From Sphingomonadales bacterium UBA6171 (lineage in GTDB: Bacteria > Pseudomonadota > Alphaproteobacteria > Sphingomonadales > Sphingomonadaceae), in the NCBI GenBank assembly GCA_002422985.1, contig DITZ01000078.1, forward strand, positions 1 through 15,024: 15,024 nucleotides of DNA, given 5' to 3'. Below the pieces are notes generated by a model. That model searched no databases. It worked only from the letters and a program-made list of their open reading frames with translations, and was not told where the DNA came from. Below, piece after piece: positions 7,507 to 12,783 of this stretch. Each line of letters opens with the position of its first letter. The stretch's first letter is position 1. A program made the translations under genes and the position numbers.

Positions 7507-8804
7507 TGGCCGTCGCAGTGCTCTCCCCCACCAATTTGTTGAAGCCGCGCACCGAACGGGTGATTGCCGCGCTGGATGTCGGCACCTCCAGGGTCGCCGC
7601 GCTTATCGCCATGGCCGATGGCGACAATGCGCCGCGCGTGATCGGTGCCGGCGTGCGCGCCTGCAACGGCGTGCGGCGCGGACTGGTCGCCGATATGGAA
7701 CGCACCGAAACAGCCATCCGCGCCGCGATGATGCAGGCGGAAAAAGCCGCCGGTTTGCAGATTGAATCGGTGCTGGTGAACCTCTCCGCCGGTGGCCTGC
7801 GCAGCGAGATCGCCAGCGTCGAGATCGACATCGCCGGCCACCGCATCGCCGAGGACGACATGGCCGCGCTGCTGGCTGCCGGCCGCCAGCGCATCGACGG
7901 CGACATCGCCCGCGCCGGCCGCTCCACGCTGCACGCCGAACCGACGCTCTACACCGTGGACGGGCTGGACGGCGTCACCAATCCGCGCGGCTTCCATGCA
8001 GACCGGCTGGCGGTCGATATCCATGTGCTGACGGCGGCCACCCCCCCCTGCCGCAACCTCGATCTCGCCGTGCGCAACGCGCATCTGGGCGTCGAATCCA
8101 TCGTGGCGTCGGGGGTGGCCTGCTCGGCCGCCGTGCTGAACGATGAAGAACGCGAACTGGGCGTGGCGCTGGTGGAAATCGGCGCGGGCATCACCACGGT
8201 CGCCGTGCATGGCGGCGGCATGCTGGCCGGCCTTGCCTCCATCGCGATGGGCTCCGGCGACATCACGGCCGACATTGCCGCCACCTTCGCCACCCGCCGG
8301 GCGGCCGCTGAACGGCTGAAAACCCTGAACGGTGCGGCCACCTCCTCCCCGCGCGACAATCACGACATGATCGAGGTGCCGCCGCTGGACCCGGACGACG
8401 GCCAGGAGCCGCGCCGCGTGCCGCGTGCCGAACTGATCGCCGTCATCCGCGCCCGGCTGGACCTGCTGTTCGGCGAAGTGTCGGACGCGCTGAACGATCT
8501 GGGCTTCACCGGCATCGCCGGCCGGCAGGTGGTGATTACCGGCGGCGGCGCGGAACTGCGCGGGCTGGCCGATTTCGCGCAGGGCGCGCTCAACCGCACC
8601 GTCCGCATCGGCCGGCCGCGCGGCCTTGTCGGCCTGCCCGAAGCACAGGCGGGCGCGGGTTTCTCCACGCTCGCCGGTCTCATCCTGCACGGCAGCGTGT
8701 CGCGCGTGGATCTCGCCCGCAACGCCATCCATCTGCCCGGCACCACGCCAGAGGCGCGCACCGGCCTTGGCCGGCTGTTCGCCATGTTGAAGAAACAGAT
8801 TTGA
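7506..8804 (+). CDS. ftsA: Cell division protein FtsA (actin-like membrane tether for FtsZ)
   Basis: FtsA is an actin-fold ATP-binding protein that binds the FtsZ C-terminal peptide and holds the ring to the membrane. The 432-residue protein shows phosphate-1 motif ALDVGTSRV (22-30) and subdomain 1C (about 95-175, with NPRGFHADRL). The phosphate-2 region is VEIGAGITTVAV (223-234), followed by GMLAGLASIAMGSGDIT and the adenosine motif ITGGGAEL (344-351). The C-terminal amphipathic membrane-targeting helix is GLGRLFAMLKKQI (420-432). The phosphate-2 motif differs from the usual D-x-G-G-G-T: Glu replaces Asp and Ala replaces the second Gly. The start ATG shares one base with the ftsQ stop (TGATG), with AAGGA at 7491-7495. 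A run of eight C at 8041-8048 lies inside the gene without breaking the frame. Confidence 0.95.
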   Translation: MAVAVLSPTNLLKPRTERVIAALDVGTSRVAALIAMADGDNAPRVIGAGVRACNGVRRGLVADMERTETAIRAAMMQAEKAAGLQIESVLVNLSAGGLRSEIASVEIDIAGHRIAEDDMAALLAAGRQRIDGDIARAGRSTLHAEPTLYTVDGLDGVTNPRGFHADRLAVDIHVLTAATPPCRNLDLAVRNAHLGVESIVASGVACSAAVLNDEERELGVALVEIGAGITTVAVHGGGMLAGLASIAMGSGDITADIAATFATRRAAAERLKTLNGAATSSPRDNHDMIEVPPLDPDDGQEPRRVPRAELIAVIRARLDLLFGEVSDALNDLGFTGIAGRQVVITGGGAELRGLADFAQGALNRTVRIGRPRGLVGLPEAQAGAGFSTLAGLILHGSVSRVDLARNAIHLPGTTPEARTGLGRLFAMLKKQI

Positions 8805-8837
8805 TTTTCATGCCAACCGTCCAGCCATCCACCGACC

Positions 8838-8845
8838 AAAGGGAG
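8838..8845 (+). promoter_or_regulatory. Shine-Dalgarno sequence for ftsZ
   Basis: AAAGGGAG ends seven bases before the ftsZ ATG at 8853. It is the clearest ribosome binding site of the division genes here. The 48-base ftsA-ftsZ gap contains it and no convincing promoter, so ftsZ is probably transcribed at least partly from upstream but translated independently, consistent with the high FtsZ level cells need. Confidence 0.75.
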
Positions 8846-8852
8846 ACAAGCA

Positions 8853-10430
8853 ATGCCATTTGATTTCATGCAGCCGAGCCTGGTGGAGCTGAAGCCCAGG
8901 ATCAGTGTCATCGGTGTCGGTGGCGCGGGTGGCAACGCCGTGTCCAACATGATCCGCGAAGGGCTGGAAGGCGTCGATTTCGTCGTCGCCAACACCGACG
9001 CGCAATCGCTCGCCTTGTCGCCGGCGGAACAGCGCATCCAGTTGGGCCTGAAAATCACGCAGGGGCTGGGGGCCGGCGCACGGCCGGAAATCGGTGCGGC
9101 AGCCGCCGAGGAAGCCATCAACGAGATCGACGCGGCGCTGGACGGCTATCATATGTGCTTCATCGCCGCCGGCATGGGCGGCGGCACCGGCACGGGCGCA
9201 GCGCCGGTCGTGGCGCGCGCCGCGCGCGAACGCGGCGTGCTGACGGTGGGCGTTGTCACCAAGCCTTTCGCGTTCGAGGGCGCGAAGCGGATGCACGCGG
9301 CCGAAGAAGGCATCGCCGAGCTGCAAAAACATGTCGATACGCTGATCATCATCCCGAACCAGAATCTGTTCCTGATCGCCAACCAGCAGACCAGCTTCAA
9401 AAAGGCCTTCGCCATGGCCGATGAAGTGCTGAGCCAGGGCGTGCGCGGCATCACCGATCTGATGCTGCTGCCGGGCCTCATCAACCTCGATTTCGCCGAC
9501 GTGCGCACGGTGATGAGCGAGATGGGCAAGGCGATGATGGGCACCGGCGAGGCTGAAGGCGAGGATCGCGCCGTGCAGGCCGCGACGCGCGCGGTGTCGA
9601 ACCCGCTCTTGGATGAAGTGTCGCTGCGCGGTGCCAAGGCGGTCATCATCAACATCACCGGCGGGGAGGATCTGGGCCTGATGGAGGTGGAAGCCGCCGC
9701 CCAGCATATCCGCGAAATGGTGGACGATGACGCGAACATCATCGTCGGCTCCGCCTTCAATGATGCGCTGGAAGGCAGGATGCGCGTCAGCGTCGTCGCC
9801 ACCGGCATCGAGGCAAAGAAGAGCAGCCATGCGGCGCAATCCGCCAGCCGGTCGGCAGCCGCCGCCCAGCCCAGCATCTTCCTGCGGCCAACGACCAGCT
9901 TTGGCCCGGCGGTGGGCGGGGCCGGCGAAGTGCCGCCGGAAGGCCCGGGCGCCGGACCCTCGGGCAGCGGCGGCCCGTCGCCCGCCGGCCCCACCCCGCC
10001 GATGACGCCGCCGCCCTCCTTCATCGGCGGGAACGGCCCCGGCCTGCGCCCGGCGGCTGCCCTGGCCGCCACCCTGGCCGAAGGCACCGAAGAATCCGAA
10101 GAGCCGCTGCTGTCCGACGAGGACATCATGGAGCTGGACAGCCCGGAGCCGCCGGTGATGCGCGCCGAGCCGATTCCGGCGATGCGCGCCGAACCGATCC
10201 GCCTGCCCCTGCCAGAGCCGGAGCGCATCGCGGCTGAACGCGCGCCGCAGCCCGCCGCCCCGGTGGAAGACGCCGAACCGCGCCCGACGCTGTTCGAGCG
10301 CATGATGCGCATGTCGCGCAAGGGCAGGGAGGAGCCGGAACCCATCAGCACGCTGGCCCCCGAACCCGAAACCGACGCGCGCGACGATGCGACGGTCATT
10401 CCGCCCTTCATGCGCGTGCAGAAAAACTGA
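8853..10430 (+). CDS. ftsZ: Cell division GTPase FtsZ
   Basis: FtsZ is the tubulin-like GTPase that polymerises into the division ring. The 525-residue protein begins its GTPase fold with VGGAGGNAV (22-30). It has the tubulin signature GMGGGTGTG (107-115), and the T7 synergy loop NLDFADV with Asn211, Asp213 and Asp216, all expected for GTP hydrolysis. The globular core ends near residue 320. A long disordered linker (about 321-510) follows, rich in Pro, Gly, Ala and Glu, with an eight-residue tandem duplication around MRAEPI. A basic segment LFERMMRMSRK sits at about 484-494. The C-terminal peptide ends IPPFMRVQKN, the FtsA-binding site, close to the alphaproteobacterial form. The ATG at 8853 has a strong Shine-Dalgarno. 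Length is above the E. coli protein because of the linker, as is usual in alphaproteobacteria. Confidence 0.98.
   Translation: MPFDFMQPSLVELKPRISVIGVGGAGGNAVSNMIREGLEGVDFVVANTDAQSLALSPAEQRIQLGLKITQGLGAGARPEIGAAAAEEAINEIDAALDGYHMCFIAAGMGGGTGTGAAPVVARAARERGVLTVGVVTKPFAFEGAKRMHAAEEGIAELQKHVDTLIIIPNQNLFLIANQQTSFKKAFAMADEVLSQGVRGITDLMLLPGLINLDFADVRTVMSEMGKAMMGTGEAEGEDRAVQAATRAVSNPLLDEVSLRGAKAVIINITGGEDLGLMEVEAAAQHIREMVDDDANIIVGSAFNDALEGRMRVSVVATGIEAKKSSHAAQSASRSAAAAQPSIFLRPTTSFGPAVGGAGEVPPEGPGAGPSGSGGPSPAGPTPPMTPPPSFIGGNGPGLRPAAALAATLAEGTEESEEPLLSDEDIMELDSPEPPVMRAEPIPAMRAEPIRLPLPEPERIAAERAPQPAAPVEDAEPRPTLFERMMRMSRKGREEPEPISTLAPEPETDARDDATVIPPFMRVQKN
10157..10204 (+). repeat. 24-base tandem duplication in the ftsZ linker
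   Basis: The sequence GATGCGCGCCGA occurs at 10157 and again at 10181, followed in each copy by a near-identical CCGAT block. The period is 24 bases, giving two tandem eight-residue units that share MRAEPI. The frame is kept. It looks like a recent in-frame duplication inside the disordered linker. Confidence 0.7.
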
Positions 10431-10437
10431 CGGCGTG

Positions 10438-10463
10438 GCCCGGCGGGATTTTTCCCGCCGGGC
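10438..10463 (+). terminator. Strong hairpin after ftsZ, candidate terminator of the dcw operon
   Basis: A perfect 10-base-pair GC stem (GCCCGGCGGG pairing with CCCGCCGGGC) encloses the six-base loop ATTTTT, starting eight bases after the ftsZ stop. There is no T-run after the stem; the only T-run is in the loop. It could act as a weak intrinsic terminator, as an RNA 3'-end stabiliser, or as a processing point between ftsZ and the hydrolase gene. Confidence 0.55.
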
Positions 10464-10471
10464 TGCCCGCA

Positions 10472-10490
10472 ACAGGTGCAAAGCGCCTGT
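10472..10490 (+). other. Second hairpin in the ftsZ-hydrolase gap
   Basis: ACAGGTGC and GCGCCTGT can form an eight-pair stem with one G-T wobble and an AAA loop. It lies between two other hairpins, and no T-run follows. Function is unknown; it may belong to a structured untranslated region. Confidence 0.4.
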
Positions 10491-10510
10491 GCCTGCCCTA
10501 CATAGCAGGC
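10491..10510 (+). promoter_or_regulatory. Hairpin abutting the hydrolase start, overlapping a possible -10 element
   Basis: GCCTGC (10491-10496) and GCAGGC (10505-10510) form a perfect six-pair stem ending one base before the GTG at 10512. The only Shine-Dalgarno-like bases, AGCAGG, are in the right arm, so RNA folding could hide them. The loop CCTACATA resembles the alphaproteobacterial -10 consensus GCTANAWC, which would give a leaderless transcript starting near the GTG. No good -35 was found. These readings compete and neither is proven. Confidence 0.3.
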
Positions 10511-10511
10511 T

Positions 10512-11390
10512 GTGAACGCCGAATTTAACCGCCTTGTGGCCAATGCCCCCTATGGCATCGCCGAGCAGCTCTCGCCGCTGGTGCGTCGCGTGCTGGCGCG
10601 CAACCCGTCGCCCTTCACCTTCACCGGCACCGGCACCTATATCGTCGGGCGGGGCACGGTTGCCATCATCGACCCCGGCCCGGCCGATGCCGCGCATCTG
10701 GATGCCGTGGCCGCCGCGGTTGCCGGCGAAACGGTTTCGCACCTCGTCGTCACCCACACCCACCGGGATCACAGCCCCGGCGCCATCCCGCTCAAGGCCC
10801 GGCTGGGGGGCCGCATCGCCGGCTGCGCGCCGCTGGTGCTGTCAGACGACGGCCCGCGCGCCGATGCCGGCTTCGACCCCGACTATGCGCCCGATCAGGT
10901 GCTGGAAGACGGCGAGGCCATCGCCGGCCCCGGCTGGACGCTGCGCGCCGTCCACACGCCGGGCCACACCTCCAACCATCTCTGCTTTGCGCTGGAGGAG
11001 GAACAGGCGCTGTTCACCGGCGATCATGTGATGGGCTGGTCCACCACGGTGGTTGCGCCGCCCGATGGCGACATGGCCGCCTATATGGCCTCGCTGGCCA
11101 GGCTCGTCGCCCGCAGCGACGCGCTCTATTATCCCACGCACGGCGCGCCGGTGAAGGAGCCGCAGCGCATGGCCCGGCACCTGATGGCGCACCGCCGCCA
11201 GCGCGAAGCGCAGATATTGGCGCAGCTGGACACCGGCCCGCGCAGCATAGCCGCGATGGTGCAGCAGATGTATGCCGCGATAGACCCCCGCCTGTGGCCC
11301 GCCGCCGGTCTCAGCGTGCTGGCCCATCTTGTCGACCTTGGCGCGCGCGGTGCCGTCGTGCAGGATGGCGAGACTTGGCGCCGGGCCTGA
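10512..11390 (+). CDS. Metallo-beta-lactamase-fold hydrolase (LACTB2-like)
   Basis: This 292-residue protein has the complete dinuclear metal site of the metallo-beta-lactamase superfamily: HTHRDH (His82, His84, Asp86, His87), His152 in HTPGHTSNH, Asp171 in FTGDH and His210 in PTHGAP. The N-terminal GTGTYIVGRG strand and IDPGP turn are typical. From about residue 220 a helical C-terminal part matches the winged-helix extension found in LACTB2-like members. The substrate cannot be told from sequence; relatives include nucleases and thioester or lactone hydrolases. The likely start is GTG at 10512; no in-frame ATG lies nearby. No signal peptide is seen, so it should be cytoplasmic. Its end overlaps the DUF4230 gene, suggesting co-expression. 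It is not part of the classic dcw set and is probably a separate unit after the ftsZ hairpin. Confidence 0.88.
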   Translation: MNAEFNRLVANAPYGIAEQLSPLVRRVLARNPSPFTFTGTGTYIVGRGTVAIIDPGPADAAHLDAVAAAVAGETVSHLVVTHTHRDHSPGAIPLKARLGGRIAGCAPLVLSDDGPRADAGFDPDYAPDQVLEDGEAIAGPGWTLRAVHTPGHTSNHLCFALEEEQALFTGDHVMGWSTTVVAPPDGDMAAYMASLARLVARSDALYYPTHGAPVKEPQRMARHLMAHRRQREAQILAQLDTGPRSIAAMVQQMYAAIDPRLWPAAGLSVLAHLVDLGARGAVVQDGETWRRA

Positions 11391-12016
11391 GGAAACTGCT
11401 CGCCATCACCGGTGTCGTCGCCCTGATCTTCGCGCTGGTGCTGACGGTGGCCGGGGCGGACCGGCGGCGCGAACTGTGCCTCGCCACGGGCCTGTGCGCG
11501 CAGCCGGACTTTCTGGGTGCCATGCTCGTCTCCGTGCAGCGCCAGAGCCGCCATATCGTGCTGACCGCCCGCCTTGTCGCCCCCATCACATCGGGCCGCG
11601 ACACCACGCTCGGTCCGGTAACAATCGCCACCACACGCCAGACCGCCATCGTGCCGGCGACCGTGCATTATGCGGTGGATTTCAGCCGCATGCAGCCGTC
11701 CGACCTCAGCTGGGACGCCGACACGCAGACGCTGAAGGTCCGCCGCCCGCCGGTGCAGCCGATGGAAGCCGCCATCGAATGGGAAAAGGCCGATATTTAT
11801 GGCGACGCCGGCCTCATCACCGCCGTCACTGAAGTCCGCCAGCGGCTGGAGGCCGATAATCGCGCCAAGGCCCCGGCCGTGTTCCGCGCCCAGGCACGCG
11901 CGACCGACCTGATGCGGCTGGCCGATGAAGCCGCCGACGACGCCATCCGCTCGCTGTTCCTGATGCCGCTGCTTGCCGCCGGCCACAGCGACGCGAAGGT
12001 CATCGTCTCGCGTTAG
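11375..12016 (+). CDS. Membrane-anchored DUF4230 protein, function unknown
   Basis: The protein has one N-terminal transmembrane or signal-anchor segment (residues about 8-27, LLAITGVVALIFALVLTVAG) after a short basic stretch. A soluble, presumably periplasmic domain follows. VHYAVDFSRMQPSDLSWD, then TLKVRRPP, fits my memory of DUF4230 proteins; the C-terminal part is charged and probably helical. No enzyme motif is visible. No ATG suits the frame near the membrane segment. I chose TTG at 11375, which has AGGA at 11362-11365 nine bases upstream and gives 213 residues. A GTG at 11294 would add an implausible arginine-rich extension that shadows the hydrolase gene. The chosen start overlaps the hydrolase by 16 bases. 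The stop interlocks with that of the opposite-strand DUF2490 gene. Confidence 0.72.
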   Translation: MAPGLRKLLAITGVVALIFALVLTVAGADRRRELCLATGLCAQPDFLGAMLVSVQRQSRHIVLTARLVAPITSGRDTTLGPVTIATTRQTAIVPATVHYAVDFSRMQPSDLSWDADTQTLKVRRPPVQPMEAAIEWEKADIYGDAGLITAVTEVRQRLEADNRAKAPAVFRAQARATDLMRLADEAADDAIRSLFLMPLLAAGHSDAKVIVSR

Positions 12017-12693
12017 AGCGTCGTTGCAAACCCGATGCTCAGCGCATGGTTCATCCGCGGATTGCCCTGATGGATGGCCTGGTTGAGATAGCCGATTTCC
12101 ACCCGGTTCGCCTTGTTGATCGGCAGCAGCACGCCCACCGAGGTCCGCGTCTGGTTGAAACCCGGCTCCGCGCCCTGATCGGCGGGATAGCGTTGAAGAT
12201 GCACTTCGCTGCTCAGCAAAAACTTCGCCCCCTTGTCGGCAATCGGCACCGACAGTTTCATCTGCTGGCGAAGGCGCAGCACCATATCATCGCCGTCAGA
12301 GAAGAAGCGCTGCTCAAGGCGGGTGCGGCCATCGATGGACAGCCTGCCGATTCTGGCAATCGAATAGGTCGCCTGCTGGAAAATGCGGTTCTCATGCTGC
12401 GTCGGCTGCCCCGCGCGCCTCAGCCGCACATAGCTGTAGCCGCCGCCCAGAATCAGCCCGTTCTTCCGTTTCCAGCCCAGTGCGCCGCGCAGCTGCACAT
12501 GCCGCAGCCTGGACATATCGTCCATCATCCGGCCGTTCATGTCGAACTGCGCGACCATCCTGTCGCCGACATCCTTGCTCAGCGCATGGCTGACCCAAAG
12601 CTGGCTGTCGTCAGCCAGCGCCGGCGCGGCCCCCGGCAGCGAGACGGCCAGCAGCACACGGCAGGCAGCAGCAGGCAAACATATCCTGTTCAT
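12013..12693 (-). CDS. DUF2490 family outer-membrane beta-barrel candidate
   Basis: The 226-residue product starts with a signal peptide (MNRICL, hydrophobic core, then ALA|DD, cleavage near residue 27). The mature part opens with DSQLWVSHALSKDVGDR, the kind of N terminus I associate with DUF2490. It then alternates polar and hydrophobic residues in short segments (RTRLEQRFF, FLLSSEVHLQRY, NRVEIGYLNQ), as in a transmembrane beta-barrel. The ending HALSIGFATTL looks like a last barrel strand, though it lacks a terminal Phe. Function is unknown for the family. It lies 90 bases downstream of the phoD-like gene on the same strand, and a Pho-box-like site sits just before its ATG, so a role during phosphate limitation is an inference. 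Its TAA overlaps the DUF4230 stop by four bases. Confidence 0.75.
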   Translation of the reverse strand: MNRICLPAAACRVLLAVSLPGAAPALADDSQLWVSHALSKDVGDRMVAQFDMNGRMMDDMSRLRHVQLRGALGWKRKNGLILGGGYSYVRLRRAGQPTQHENRIFQQATYSIARIGRLSIDGRTRLEQRFFSDGDDMVLRLRQQMKLSVPIADKGAKFLLSSEVHLQRYPADQGAEPGFNQTRTSVGVLLPINKANRVEIGYLNQAIHQGNPRMNHALSIGFATTL

Positions 12694-12714
12694 GCCGCGG
12701 CCTGCTAAAGCAAC

Positions 12715-12732
12715 ATGACAAAAATGTGAAGG
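12715..12732 (-). promoter_or_regulatory. Possible weak Pho box upstream of the DUF2490 gene
   Basis: Read on the minus strand, CCTTCAC-ATTT-TTGTCAT has the 7-4-7 layout of a PhoB site. The downstream half matches CTGTCAT in six of seven positions, the upstream half in four of seven, and the spacer is A/T-rich as in the E. coli consensus. It ends 21 bases before the ATG. No clear -10 follows. It is a weaker match than the site before the phosphatase and may be chance. Confidence 0.3.
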
Positions 12733-12783
12733 TCAGGTGCCCGGCCGGTGTGACTGACAGGCGTGCCCGACCGGCGTTGCCGC

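Noticed and set aside
8041..8048. Run of eight C in ftsA (and seven C in murG, seven A in rpe) as phase-variation switches
   Set aside because: All frames are intact, the genes are essential, and such short runs are expected in DNA this rich in GC or in Lys codons.
8808..10772. A 654-codon open frame on the minus strand opposite ftsZ
   Set aside because: It is the antisense shadow of ftsZ in high-GC DNA. Its translation is rich in His, Arg, Gly and Ala with no recognisable motif, while ftsZ on the plus strand is unmistakable.
12046..12708. A 220-codon plus-strand open frame opposite the DUF2490 gene
   Set aside because: It has shadow-type composition rich in His, Gln and Arg, and the minus-strand frame has a signal peptide and barrel-like strands.
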